A DNA stretch of 64,000 bases from Actinacidiphila sp965342175 (GTDB taxonomy: Bacteria > Actinomycetota > Actinomycetes > Streptomycetales > Streptomycetaceae), in contig NZ_CBDRBL010000001.1 of assembly GCF_965342175.1 (NCBI RefSeq), positions 134,425 through 198,424 on the forward strand. The letters are read 5' to 3'. A program made the position numbers and the translations under genes. Shown piece by piece: positions 16,778-25,338 of this stretch. Positions within the stretch are counted from its first letter, which is position 1. Each line of letters starts with the position of its first letter. The notes below the pieces were generated by a model. It did not search any database, was not told where the DNA came from, and worked only from the letters and a program-made list of their open reading frames with translations.

Positions 16778-18225
16778 AGCCCGTACTCCTTCCAGCGGCG
16801 GTCGACCGTCGCGGCGGTCTCCGGGTCGGAGAGCACCATCTCGGGCCAGCCGCCGTCGCGGGTGTAGCCCTCCTCGGGCAGCTTGCGGGTCGCGTCGATG
16901 CCCGCCTTGCCACCCCAGAACTGCTGGTAGGAGGCGTGGTCGAGGTGGTCCACCGGGCCTTCGACGACCGACAGGTCGCGGGCGTAGTCGGTGTTGCCCA
17001 GCGCCCGCCAGGCGACCTCGTGCAGGTCGTGCACGTCGCAGTCGGCGTCGACCACGACGATCAGCTTGGTCAGCGACATCATGTGCGCGCCCCAGATGGC
17101 GTGCATGACCTTCTGGGCGTGCTTGGGGTACTTCTTGTCGATCGAGACGATCGCACAGTTGTGGAAGCCGCCGGCCTCCGGCAGGTGGTAGTCCACGATG
17201 TCCGGCACGATGACCTTCAGCAGCGGGAGGAAGAACCGCTCGGTGGCCCGGCCCAGCGGACCGTCCTCGGTCGGCGGCCGGCCGACCACGATGGACTGCA
17301 GCAGCGGCCTGCTGCGCATCGTCACGCAGTCGATGGTCAGCGCCGGGAAGGGCTCCTGCGGGGTGTAGAAGCCGGTGTGGTCGCCGAACGGCCCCTCGGG
17401 CAGCATCCGGCCGGGCTCCAGCCAGCCCTCCAGCACCACCTCGGCCTGGGCGGGCACCTGGAGCGGCACCGTCCTGCAGTCGACCATCTCGACGCGCTTG
17501 CCCCCGATGAAGCCCGCGAGCAGGTACTCGTCGATGTCGCCGGGCAGCGGCGCGGTGGAGGCGTACGTCACGGCGGGCGGGCAGCCGAACGCGATGGCCA
17601 CCGGCAGCCGTTCGCCGCGCCGCTGGGCCGCCTGGTAGTGGTTGCGGCTGTCCTTGTGGATCTGCCAGTGCATCCCGATGGTGCGGCGGTCGTGCCGCTG
17701 CAGCCGGTACAGGCCCAGGTTGCGGACGCCGGTCTCGGGGTCCTTGGTGTGCGTCAAGCCGAGGTTGAAGAAGGAGCCGCCGTCCCCGGGCCAGGTGAAC
17801 AGCGCGGGCAGCGCGTCGAGGTCGACGTCCTCGCCGGTGAGCACGACCTCCTGGACAGGCGCGTCCTTCACCTTCTTCGGCGGCACGTGCGTCATCCCTG
17901 CGAGCTTGCCGAAGGCCTCGCGCACACCGACGAAGCCCTGCGGCAGTTCCGGCTTGAGCAGCCCGCCGATGCGGTCGCCGATGTCGGCGTAGGACTTCAG
18001 GCCCAGTGCCTTCAGCAGCCGGCGGTCGGTACCGTACACGTTCATCGCCAGGGGCATCGAGGAGCCCTTGACGTTCTCGAACAGCAGCGCCGGACCGCCC
18101 GCCTTGTTGACGCGGTCGACGATCTCACCGACCTCCAGGTACGGGTCGACCTCTGCCTTGACGCGCTTGAGGTCCCCCTCCTTCTCCAGGGCCCTCAGCA
18201 GCGAGCGAAGATCGTCGTAAGCCAT
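16774..18225 (-). CDS. mqnL: UbiD-family menaquinone-pathway decarboxylase
   Basis: A 483-residue UbiD-type decarboxylase. It has the prFMN-binding region (GLYRLQRHDRRTIGMHWQIH) and the PEGPFGDHTGFYTP block that holds conserved acidic residues. It should remove the carboxylate of the naphthoate intermediate and needs prenylated FMN, which UbiX from the same window can supply. It forms a coupled pair with mqnP. The ATG (MAYDDLRSLL) matches the family start. Confidence 0.9.
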   Translation of the reverse strand: MAYDDLRSLLRALEKEGDLKRVKAEVDPYLEVGEIVDRVNKAGGPALLFENVKGSSMPLAMNVYGTDRRLLKALGLKSYADIGDRIGGLLKPELPQGFVGVREAFGKLAGMTHVPPKKVKDAPVQEVVLTGEDVDLDALPALFTWPGDGGSFFNLGLTHTKDPETGVRNLGLYRLQRHDRRTIGMHWQIHKDSRNHYQAAQRRGERLPVAIAFGCPPAVTYASTAPLPGDIDEYLLAGFIGGKRVEMVDCRTVPLQVPAQAEVVLEGWLEPGRMLPEGPFGDHTGFYTPQEPFPALTIDCVTMRSRPLLQSIVVGRPPTEDGPLGRATERFFLPLLKVIVPDIVDYHLPEAGGFHNCAIVSIDKKYPKHAQKVMHAIWGAHMMSLTKLIVVVDADCDVHDLHEVAWRALGNTDYARDLSVVEGPVDHLDHASYQQFWGGKAGIDATRKLPEEGYTRDGGWPEMVLSDPETAATVDRRWKEYGL

Positions 18226-18313
18226 GCGGTCCAGTATCCGGCACGCACTACCCTGGACCCGTCACCGGGGCCCTGCCGCGCCCCGCCGCCGCTGCCTGGG
18301 GGGCACCTCCGCG

Positions 18314-18724
18314 ATGATTCGGTACATCCCGTTCCTGCTGGTGCTGGCGTTGTGGATCTACGCCTTCATCGACTGCCTCAACACGCCCGAGGAGCAGGTC
18401 CGCGGACTGCCCAAGGTGGTGTGGGTCCTGATCATCCTGTTCTTCGGGGAAGTGCTGATCGGCCCCATCGCCTGGCTGGTGGCCGGCAAGCACCGCACGG
18501 CCCCGGCGGGCGGGAGCACGCCCGCGGAATGGCACCGCAACCACCGCACGCAGTGGGTCGCGCCGGACGACAACCCGGAGTTCCTTCACTCGCTGCGCGA
18601 GGAGAACAAGAAGGACGAGCAGCTGCTCAAGAGCTGGGAGGCCGATCTGCGGCGCCGCGAGGAGGAGCTGCGGCAGCGCGAGAGCGGCTCCGGCGACGGC
18701 CAGGACAACCTGCCGCGCGGCTGA
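18314..18724 (+). CDS. PLD nuclease N-terminal-like two-helix membrane protein
   Basis: A 136-residue protein: MIRYIPFLLVLALWIYAFID and VVWVLIILFFGEVLIGPIAW are two membrane helices, and ALWIYAFIDC is the cardiolipin synthase/PLDc_N-type start. The cytoplasmic tail is highly charged (ENKKDEQLLKSWEADLRRRE) and probably coiled coil. No phospholipase domain follows, so it is not an enzyme. It is 20 nt upstream of the deaminase gene. Confidence 0.85.
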   Translation: MIRYIPFLLVLALWIYAFIDCLNTPEEQVRGLPKVVWVLIILFFGEVLIGPIAWLVAGKHRTAPAGGSTPAEWHRNHRTQWVAPDDNPEFLHSLREENKKDEQLLKSWEADLRRREEELRQRESGSGDGQDNLPRG

Positions 18725-18744
18725 TCCTGCGGCACACTGCCGTC

Positions 18745-19191
18745 ATGGACGACGCGCGGACAATGCTGGCGACGGCCGTCGCCGAGGCCCGGGCCGGGCT
18801 CGCGGAGGGCGGCATCCCCGTCGGCGCGGCCCTGTACGGCCCGGACGGCCGCACGGTGCTCGGCCGCGGCCGCAACCGCCGCGTGCAGGACGGCGATCCG
18901 TCCCTGCACGCCGAGACGGCGGCCTTCCGCGCGGCCGGGCGGCAGCGCGCCTACCGCGGCACGACCATGGTGACCACGCTGTCGCCGTGCTGGTACTGCA
19001 GCGGCCTGGTCCGGCAGTTCGGCATCTCCCGGGTCGTCATCGGCGAGGCCCGCACCTTCCACGGCGGCCACGACTGGCTGGCGGAGCACGGTGTGGAGAT
19101 CGTCCTGCTGGACGACCCGGAGTGCGTCGCCCTGATGACGGACTTCGTCGCCGCCCGTCCGGACCTGTGGAACGAGGACATCGGCGCGTGA
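18745..19191 (+). CDS. Nucleoside/cytosine deaminase (zinc CDA fold)
   Basis: A 148-residue cytidine-deaminase-like protein. The zinc site is HAETAAF plus SPCWYCSGLVRQF (H, C, C ligands, catalytic E). EGGIPVGAAL and FHGGHDWL are typical of yeast cytosine deaminase/guanine deaminase relatives. It probably deaminates a free base or nucleoside; the substrate is open. Start ATG (MDDARTMLATAV). Downstream is a bidirectional terminator. Confidence 0.88.
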   Translation: MDDARTMLATAVAEARAGLAEGGIPVGAALYGPDGRTVLGRGRNRRVQDGDPSLHAETAAFRAAGRQRAYRGTTMVTTLSPCWYCSGLVRQFGISRVVIGEARTFHGGHDWLAEHGVEIVLLDDPECVALMTDFVAARPDLWNEDIGA

Positions 19192-19212
19192 CGCCCGCCG
19201 TCGCCCCGCGGC

Positions 19213-19252
19213 CCGGGCATCCGGTTCCGCCACCGCGGAGCCGGATGCCCGG
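19213..19252. terminator. Bidirectional terminator, deaminase / ccsB
   Basis: CCGGGCATCCGG (19213-19224) pairs with CCGGATGCCCGG (19241-19252). The stem continues inward through TCCGC/GCGGA after one wobble, to a CACC loop. It separates convergent genes. Confidence 0.8.
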
Positions 19253-19260
19253 CGCGGAGG

Positions 19261-20340
19261 TCAGATGCCCGCGTAGGAGTGCTTGCCGGTGATGAAGATG
19301 TTCACGCCGTAGTAGTTGAACAGGAAGCACGCGAAGGCGAGCAGCGCCAGGTAGGCGGCCTTGCGGCCCTTCCAGCCGGCGGTGGCGCGGGCGTGCAGGT
19401 AGGCCGCGTAGACCACCCAGGTGATGAAGGACCAGGTCTCCTTGGGGTCCCAGCCCCAGTAGCGGCCCCAGGCGGCCTCGGCCCAGATCGCGCCGGCGAT
19501 GATCGTGAACGTCCACAGCGGGAAGACCATGGCGTTCACGCGGTACGCGAACTTGTCCAGGCTCGCGGCCGAGGGCAGGCGGTACATGATGTTCGCCCAG
19601 GCTCCCTCGGCCTTGCCCGCGGCGGTCAGGGCCGTCTCGTAGCGGTCCCTGAAGAGGTACAGCAGCGTCGCGACCGCGCCCAGGTAGAACACCGCACCGG
19701 AGATGATCGCGCAGGAGACGTGGATCCACAGCCAGTAGGAGTGCAGGGCCGGGACCAGCTGGTCGCTGTCGGTGTAGAGGACGGAGACGGCGAGACCGAG
19801 GTCGAGCAGGACGGTCGTGGTGAGGAAGAGCCCGATCCAGCGGACCTTCTTGCCGAGCGCGAGCAGCACGACGTACGCCGTGACCGCGCTGGCGCCGAAG
19901 GTCGTCGAGAACTCGTACATGTTGCCCCAGGGGGCACGCTGCACCGAGACGGCCCGCGCCACGACACCGCCCACATGCAGCGCCCAGGCCAGCACGGTGA
20001 GGGAGATCGCGATGCGGCCGTAGAGGTCGCCCTGCTCGGTGCCGCCGGCCGCGCCGGGGCCGTCGGCGAAGCCGCGGTCGCTGGCGGAGGCCCGGGTGAC
20101 GACCTTGGGGCGGGTCAGGGTGGCGGTGCCGCCGCCCGCCTGCCGCACGGTCACGGTGACCTCCGGCGCGGCGGCGGCGGGGGTGAGCGCGGCGGAGGTC
20201 CTGGCGACCTTGCTGCGGCTGCCGAAGACCCACTCCGCGATGTACGCGAGGAAGGCGAGCGTGTAGACCGCCATCGCCGAGTAGATCAGGTAGTTGCTGA
20301 TGTGGGCGACGTTCTCGTTGACCGCGGCAGCGATGGTCAC
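19261..20340 (-). CDS. ccsB: Cytochrome c biogenesis heme protein CcsB/CcsA type
   Basis: A 359-residue polytopic membrane protein with about eight helices and the heme-handling WWD motif WGRYWGWDPKETWSFITW near its C-terminal part. In System II it works with ResB to move heme out and attach it to apocytochrome c. The N-terminal part has a hydrophilic loop (residues ~40-110) with no clear homology. It overlaps resB by 4 nt (ATGA), the last gene of resA-ccdA-resB-ccsB. Confidence 0.93.
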   Translation of the reverse strand: MTIAAAVNENVAHISNYLIYSAMAVYTLAFLAYIAEWVFGSRSKVARTSAALTPAAAAPEVTVTVRQAGGGTATLTRPKVVTRASASDRGFADGPGAAGGTEQGDLYGRIAISLTVLAWALHVGGVVARAVSVQRAPWGNMYEFSTTFGASAVTAYVVLLALGKKVRWIGLFLTTTVLLDLGLAVSVLYTDSDQLVPALHSYWLWIHVSCAIISGAVFYLGAVATLLYLFRDRYETALTAAGKAEGAWANIMYRLPSAASLDKFAYRVNAMVFPLWTFTIIAGAIWAEAAWGRYWGWDPKETWSFITWVVYAAYLHARATAGWKGRKAAYLALLAFACFLFNYYGVNIFITGKHSYAGI

Positions 20341-22145
20341 GCGCGCGCTCCTTCGTCATGGGGCAGGGGTTCTTCTGAGGCTTCGTCGGCCGCTCGAGGA
20401 GCCGCTGGGGACTCCGCTTGCGGGTCCTGCTCGGGCAGCGGCGGGGCCGTGGCCGTGAGGTCGGCGGCGAGCGCGCCGAGTTCGTCGGCGATCCGCGCCG
20501 ACTCGCTGCGGCCGAGTCCGGCCAGCTCGACCACCGTGTCGCCGTCCTCGCCGCGCAGCGCGCGCACCCACACCCGGCGGCGCTGGATGAACAGCGAGCC
20601 CGCCAGCCCGGCGATCGCGGCGACGGCGCTGGCCAGCGCCCAGCCGTTGCCGACCTGGTGGGAGACCTGGAAGGTGGCCCAGGTCTTGACGCCGTCGAAG
20701 GTGAGGGATCCGTCACCGCCGGGCAGCGTGAGGGAGTCGCCCGGCCGCAGCATGTCGTTGAGGATCCCGCCGTCGGCGTCCTTGTACTGCTTCATCTTCT
20801 TGGTGTCGAGCTGGTACACGTTCTGCGGCAGGCCGGCGTCCACCCCGAGGTCGCCGTGGTAGGCGGTCAGCACCAGCACCGGGTAGTCCAGGGCCGGGAA
20901 GGTCGAGTGCGGGCCCCGCTGCGCGTCCAGCGCGAAGGTGGGGGTGAACAGGCCCTGGAAGGCGTACTGGGTCTTCTTCCCGGCATGGTCGCGGACGTCC
21001 ATCGCCTTGATGACACCGGGCGAGGTCTGGTTGCCGTCCTGCGGCAGGAACGGGACGGGGCCCTGGAAGACGACGTTGCCCTGGCCGTCCTTGACGGTGA
21101 CCACGGGCGCGTAGCCGTGGCCGATCAGGTAGACCTTGGAGCTGCCCACCTCCAGCGGCTTGTTGACCTCGATCGTGGACTTCGTCCGCTTGCCGCCCGG
21201 GCTCGTCCAGTAGTGGATGTTGGCGCGGAAGGTGCGCGGGGTGCCCTTCTGCGGGCCGCTGCGCGCGTACGAGGCGGTGAAGCCGTCCAGCTCGAAGCCG
21301 AAGGTGTCCAGGTCGTCGGCGCTGTAGAAGGTGCCCGGCTTGAAGTCGTCGTACTGGGTGAGCGTGTTGTTGAAGCCGTCGCCCTCGACGATCAGCTTGC
21401 CGCCCTCCGCCTTGAACAGTCCGCCCGCCGCGAAGGAGATCAGCAGGCCGAACAGGGCGATGTGGAAGACCAGGTTGCCGGCCTCGCGCAGGAAGCCCTT
21501 CTCCGAGGCGACCGCCGGGCCGGCGACCCGGGTGCGGAAGCGGCGGCCGCGCAGCGCGCGCTCGGCGGCGGCGAGCACCGCCTCCGGGGCGGCCTCGGTG
21601 CGCCAGGTCGCGTGGGCCGGGAGCCGGGTGAGGTGGCGCGGGGCGGCCGGGGGCTTGGCGCGCAGCTGGCCGACGAACTGCCAGCTGCGCGGGATGATGC
21701 AGCCGGCGAGCGAGACGAACAGCAGGATGTAGATCGCCGAGAACCACACCGAGCTGTAGACGTTGAACAGCCCGAGCTTCTCGTAGAACGGGGCCAGCGT
21801 GGTGTGGGCGGCCTTGAAGTCCTGCGCCTTGATCTCGTCGACGGCGGTCTGCGGCACCAGCGAACCGGGGACGGCGGCCAGCGACAGCAGGAAGAGGAGG
21901 ATCAGCGCCACCCGCATCGAGGTGAGCTGGCGCCAGGTCCAGCGCACCCAGCCCCAGATCTCGCGGCCGGTCCAGGCGAGCGCGCCGGCCGGGCCCGGAG
22001 CGCGGACTCCGCCGAAGGAGCCGGGAACGGCCTGGCCGAGGTCCTCGACGGGAGCGGTCGACAGCTGTGCGCCGGCCGCGCCGAGGTCGGCACCGGTGTC
22101 CGCGGCCTGGCCGGGAGCGGTCCCCGCGGTGTCTTTGGAGGTCAT
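20337..22145 (-). CDS. resB: Cytochrome c biogenesis protein ResB
   Basis: A 602-residue ResB/Ccs1 protein. After a disordered N-terminus, membrane helices (MRVALILLFLLSLAAVPGSL, VWFSAIYILLFVSLAGCIIP, LVFHIALFGLLISFAAGGLF) flank a large extracytoplasmic domain; a last helix is near GWALASAVAAIAGLAGSLF. SLVPQ after the first helix is a family mark. It partners CcsB in heme delivery and ligation. It starts 3 nt after the ccdA stop codon. The C-terminal tail is acidic and Pro/Ala-rich. Confidence 0.93.
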   Translation of the reverse strand: MTSKDTAGTAPGQAADTGADLGAAGAQLSTAPVEDLGQAVPGSFGGVRAPGPAGALAWTGREIWGWVRWTWRQLTSMRVALILLFLLSLAAVPGSLVPQTAVDEIKAQDFKAAHTTLAPFYEKLGLFNVYSSVWFSAIYILLFVSLAGCIIPRSWQFVGQLRAKPPAAPRHLTRLPAHATWRTEAAPEAVLAAAERALRGRRFRTRVAGPAVASEKGFLREAGNLVFHIALFGLLISFAAGGLFKAEGGKLIVEGDGFNNTLTQYDDFKPGTFYSADDLDTFGFELDGFTASYARSGPQKGTPRTFRANIHYWTSPGGKRTKSTIEVNKPLEVGSSKVYLIGHGYAPVVTVKDGQGNVVFQGPVPFLPQDGNQTSPGVIKAMDVRDHAGKKTQYAFQGLFTPTFALDAQRGPHSTFPALDYPVLVLTAYHGDLGVDAGLPQNVYQLDTKKMKQYKDADGGILNDMLRPGDSLTLPGGDGSLTFDGVKTWATFQVSHQVGNGWALASAVAAIAGLAGSLFIQRRRVWVRALRGEDGDTVVELAGLGRSESARIADELGALAADLTATAPPLPEQDPQAESPAAPRAADEASEEPLPHDEGARA

Positions 22146-22148
22146 GGA

Positions 22149-22907
22149 TCAGATCCCTGGGGTGAAGCCGCTCGACCAGATCTGCATCTGGTAGACGATG
22201 TGGTCCCACACGCCGGTGACGAGCAGCACGCCGACGGCCACGAGCATGCCACCGCCGGTCCGGATCACCCACACGTAGTGGCGCTTGACCCAGCCGAAGG
22301 CGCCGAGCGCGCGGCGGAAGGCGACGGCCGCCACGATGAACGGCAGGCCGAGACCAAGGCAGTAGACGGCGGTCAGCAGCGCGCCGCGGCCCGCGCTGGC
22401 CTCGTTGAAGGCGAGTGCCTGGACGGCGGCCAGGGTCGGGCCGATGCACGGGGCCCAGCCCACCCCGAAGAGCACACCGAGCAGCGGGGCGCCCACCAGA
22501 CCCATCGCGGGCCTGCGGTGGAAGCGGAACTCGCGCTGCGTGATACCGCCCACCAGGCCCATGAAGGCCAGGCCCATGACGATCGTCAGCGCGCCGAGCA
22601 CCTTGGTGATGACCGTCTTGTGCTCCTGCAGCGTCCAGCCGAAGTTGCCGAACAGCGCCCCGCCGGAGACGAAGACGGCGGTGAACCCGACGACGAACAG
22701 CGACGCGCCCGCCACCATCCGGCCACGGCGCGCCTCGGCCAGGTCGGTGCCGGTGACCCCCGTCACATACGACAGGTAGCCGGGGACGAGCGGCAGCACG
22801 CACGGGGAGAAGAACGAGACCAGACCGCCGAGGAGCGCGATCGGCACGGCGGCGAGCAGGGCTCCGTTCAGCACGGTCTCGTTGGCGCCGACGGCGAGTG
22901 CGCTCAC
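22149..22907 (-). CDS. ccdA: Thiol:disulfide transporter CcdA
   Basis: A 252-residue, six-helix protein. Its two redox cysteines lie in SFFSPCVLPLVPGYLSYVTG and GVGWAPCIGPTLAAV. It carries reductant across the membrane to ResA, keeping apocytochrome CxxCH cysteines reduced. One nucleotide separates it from resA and three from resB, so this is a tight operon. Confidence 0.94.
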   Translation of the reverse strand: MSALAVGANETVLNGALLAAVPIALLGGLVSFFSPCVLPLVPGYLSYVTGVTGTDLAEARRGRMVAGASLFVVGFTAVFVSGGALFGNFGWTLQEHKTVITKVLGALTIVMGLAFMGLVGGITQREFRFHRRPAMGLVGAPLLGVLFGVGWAPCIGPTLAAVQALAFNEASAGRGALLTAVYCLGLGLPFIVAAVAFRRALGAFGWVKRHYVWVIRTGGGMLVAVGVLLVTGVWDHIVYQMQIWSSGFTPGI

Positions 22908-22908
22908 G

Positions 22909-23526
22909 TCACTTCTCCGCGACGACCGGGTCGAGGGCCTCGTGCAACTCGTCGGCGCTGAGCTCCTTCAGCGCCCGCACGGCGATCCTCCCCTGCCGGT
23001 CGATGATCAGCGTGGAGGGGATGGCCTGCGGGTTGACGCTGCCCTTGGGGAAGCGCAGCACCAGGTCGCCGGAGGGGTCGTAGAAGCTCGGGAAGGGGAT
23101 GCCGAACTCCTTCTCGAAGGCCTTGGCCTGGGCGGTCTGCAGATCGCGGGTGTTGATGCCGACGAACTGCACGCCCTTGCCCTCGGTCTCCTTCGCCACC
23201 TTGGCCAGGTGCGGCGCCTCGGCCCGGCAGGGCGGGCACCACGAACCCCAGATGTTGAGGACGACGACCTTGCCCTTGTAGTCGGCCAGGCTCAGCGGCG
23301 CGCCCTCGACGGACTTCCCCGCGAGCTCGGGCGCCGCGATCCGGTGGCCCTGCTCGACCACGGAGATCTCGCCCGTGCCGCCGACGTAGTTCGTTCCGGA
23401 GCCGGTGCCGTTGGAGGACGCGGTGGAGGTCGAGCAGGCCGTGACGGCCAGCGCGAGCGCGGCTGCCCCGGCGAGTGCCGCGGCACCGCGGAGCGGACGG
23501 CGTCGGAGGGCGCGCGTAGGACTCAT
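22909..23526 (-). CDS. resA: ResA/TlpA-type thioredoxin lipoprotein
   Basis: A 205-residue TlpA-family thioredoxin. A lipoprotein signal (RGAAALAGAAALALAVTACS) anchors it outside. The active site is WGSWCPPCRAE. It reduces apocytochrome c cysteines with electrons from CcdA. ATG at 23526 (MSPTRALRRR) gives a standard signal; an upstream GTG at 23550 adds eight residues. First gene of the cytochrome c maturation operon, with a good promoter just upstream. Confidence 0.92.
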   Translation of the reverse strand: MSPTRALRRRPLRGAAALAGAAALALAVTACSTSTASSNGTGSGTNYVGGTGEISVVEQGHRIAAPELAGKSVEGAPLSLADYKGKVVVLNIWGSWCPPCRAEAPHLAKVAKETEGKGVQFVGINTRDLQTAQAKAFEKEFGIPFPSFYDPSGDLVLRFPKGSVNPQAIPSTLIIDRQGRIAVRALKELSADELHEALDPVVAEK

Positions 23527-23555
23527 GTGAAAAGTTTCGCATGAGGCCACCGGCG

Positions 23556-23594
23556 ATCTTACGCACCCCCGACACCTTTGCCCAAAGCGGCAAA
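23556..23594 (-). promoter_or_regulatory. resA operon promoter with dyad on -35
   Basis: On the minus strand, TTGGGC (RC of 23580-23585), an 18-bp spacer and TAAGAT (RC of 23556-23561) resemble a principal-sigma promoter. A perfect inverted repeat TTTGCC-N6-GGCAAA (23577-23594) covers the -35, a likely repressor or activator site. No known regulator consensus is recognised. Confidence 0.5.
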
Positions 23595-23663
23595 TGCCCC
23601 AAGTAAGGGTCGCTTAATCGCGCCGCGCGGCCCGGCGCGCGGCCCCTGACGAGGTCTGTGCGA

Positions 23664-23681
23664 GTCGCCCGTCAGGGCGAC
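23664..23681 (-). terminator. Small hairpin after deacetylase gene
   Basis: GTCGCCC (23664-23670), tetraloop GTCA, GGGCGAC (23675-23681): a perfect 7-bp stem about 60 nt past the deacetylase stop codon and before the resA promoter. Confidence 0.4.
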
Positions 23682-23688
23682 GCCGGAC

Positions 23689-23724
23689 GGGGGACGGCAC
23701 GGGGGACGACGCGGGGGACGACGC
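23689..23724. repeat. Three tandem 12-bp repeats
   Basis: Three contiguous copies of GGGGGACGRCRC at 23689-23700, 23701-23712 and 23713-23724; the last two are identical. They lie just downstream of the deacetylase gene. Confidence 0.8.
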
Positions 23725-23741
23725 GGGGCCGCCGGCCCGCC

Positions 23742-25037
23742 CTACGAAGGGGACGTGGTGGAGGAGGACGGACTGAGGGAACGTTCCTGCGCGAGGAACC
23801 GGCGCCAGCCGCCCGCCGGCCGCTGCCCCGGCCCGAGCGTGCGCAGCTTCTCCAGGACCGCCGGGTCCTGCGCGTCCAGCCAGTCCGCGAACTGGCGGAA
23901 CGACACCAGTCGCACGTCCTGGTGGTCGGCGATCCGGCGCAGCGCCTCCTCCACGGCGTCCATGTAGATCCCTCCGTTCCACTGCTCGAAGTGGTTGCCG
24001 ATGAACAGCGGCGCGCGGTTGGTCTCGTACGCCCGGCGGAAGCCCGCCAGGTAGGCGTCGCGGGCCTGCCGCTGCCAGGCGGGGTAGTGGGCGGGGTTGC
24101 CGCGGGTGGAGTTGACCGACTGGTTGGCCAGCATGTTGTAGTCCATCGAGAGCACCTCGAAGGAACGGCCGGGGAAAGGTATCGCCTGGAGCGGCAGGTC
24201 CCACAGCCCGTGCTTCCTGCCCGGCCACATCTGCGAGCCCCCCGGCCCGCTGGCGTCGTACCGCCAGCCCAGGCCGGCCGCGGTGGGCAGCAGCGAGCTC
24301 TGGCCCAGCAGGCACGGCGTACGGCCGCCGACCAGTTCCTTGCGGTAGTCGAAGGGCAGCGGGGGCAGGTCGGTGAAGCCGGTGTGGGTGCGCCAGTTCT
24401 CCACGAAGCCGACGGCCTGTTCTATCTCGTCGCGCCAGTCGGCCGGGCTCCAGCGGCCCACCGAGCCGGAACCCGCGCAGAAGTGGCCGTTGAAGTGCGT
24501 GCCGATCTCATGGCCTTCGAGCCAGGCCAGCCGCACCTGCTGCAGGGTGGCGCGTATGTGGGCGTCGGTCAGATAGCCGATGTCGCAGGCGCCGACGCGG
24601 TTGCGTGGCGGCTTGTAGAGCCGCTTCTTCGACTCGGGGAGCAGGTAGACGCCCGAGAGGAAGAAGGTCATCTTCGCGTCGTGCTCCAGGGCGATCTTGC
24701 GGAAGCGCTCGAAGAGGCCGTTGTCCAGCTCGCCCGCCCCGTCCCAGGAGAAGACCACGAACTGCGGCGGCGTCTGCCCCGGTTCGAGGCGCTCCACCAC
24801 CGGCTGGTGCGGCTGAGGCCCGGTGTCGGCCGTGGAACCGTCGCCGATCGTCCGTACCGACGGGGACGGGGAGGCGGAGGCGGAGGGCCGCCCCTTCGAC
24901 CCGCTCACGGACGGGGTCGGCGGGGCCCCGGCGGCCCCGTGGCCGCCACCGGGGCGGTGCCCGGCGCAGCCCGCCAGCCCCGCCGCGGCCGCCCCCGCCG
25001 CCAGTCCCAGCACCCCTCGACGGCTGATGTCCCGCAT
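23742..25037 (-). CDS. Tat-exported polysaccharide deacetylase family lipoprotein
   Basis: A 431-residue secreted protein. MRDISRRGVLGLAAGAAAAG then LAGCAG combines a twin-arginine signal and a lipobox; a Gly/Pro/Ser linker follows. The deacetylase domain starts at PPQFVVFSWDGAGELDNGLF (the usual TFDDG strand reads SWDGAG) and has HDAKMTFFLSGVYLLP and the metal-binding GHEIGTHFNGHF. It may deacetylate a cell-wall or surface glycan. The altered TFDDG motif leaves activity uncertain. ATG at 25037 fits the Tat signal, with GGGG 7 nt upstream. Confidence 0.88.
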   Translation of the reverse strand: MRDISRRGVLGLAAGAAAAGLAGCAGHRPGGGHGAAGAPPTPSVSGSKGRPSASASPSPSVRTIGDGSTADTGPQPHQPVVERLEPGQTPPQFVVFSWDGAGELDNGLFERFRKIALEHDAKMTFFLSGVYLLPESKKRLYKPPRNRVGACDIGYLTDAHIRATLQQVRLAWLEGHEIGTHFNGHFCAGSGSVGRWSPADWRDEIEQAVGFVENWRTHTGFTDLPPLPFDYRKELVGGRTPCLLGQSSLLPTAAGLGWRYDASGPGGSQMWPGRKHGLWDLPLQAIPFPGRSFEVLSMDYNMLANQSVNSTRGNPAHYPAWQRQARDAYLAGFRRAYETNRAPLFIGNHFEQWNGGIYMDAVEEALRRIADHQDVRLVSFRQFADWLDAQDPAVLEKLRTLGPGQRPAGGWRRFLAQERSLSPSSSTTSPS

Positions 25038-25171
25038 GCCACGCCCCAATCCGTTGTCCGCCTCGACTCACCACACTGGATGTCGAGCACGTGCTGCGGG
25101 TTCCCCGTGGATGCGTGAACGCGACGCGGCGGGCACGCGTCGCGCCATGCGGCGGCGGACGTCGCGAGCCG

Positions 25172-25206
25172 CCGAAGGCGCCGGTCGCCGTGACCGGCGC
25201 CTTCGG
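25172..25206 (-). terminator. Terminator after hemL-phosphatase operon
   Basis: CCGAAGGCGCCGGTC (25172-25186) pairs perfectly with GACCGGCGCCTTCGG (25192-25206): 15 bp with a five-base loop. It lies about 220 nt past the phosphatase stop codon. Confidence 0.8.
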
Positions 25207-25310
25207 GGGAGTCGCGGATGCCGGGGCACGACCGGCAGTGCCGCCTTCAGCCGTCGGCCCTGGGGCGCCAGGGTGCGTCGCCGAGCCCTCCGAGGAGCCG
25301 CTGCGAGGAA

Positions 25311-25338
25311 CCCGCCACGAGCAACCCGCCACGAGCAA
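25311..25338. repeat. Tandem 14-bp direct repeat
   Basis: CCCGCCACGAGCAA occurs twice back to back (25311-25324 and 25325-25338), followed by a partial third copy beginning CCCGC. Confidence 0.8.

Noticed and set aside
12487..16913. Very long minus-strand open frames covering the lipoprotein, rhomboid and DUF4870 genes
   Set aside because: They run antisense to well-supported genes with proper ribosome sites; only the ubiX and mqnP/mqnL parts on that strand are real.
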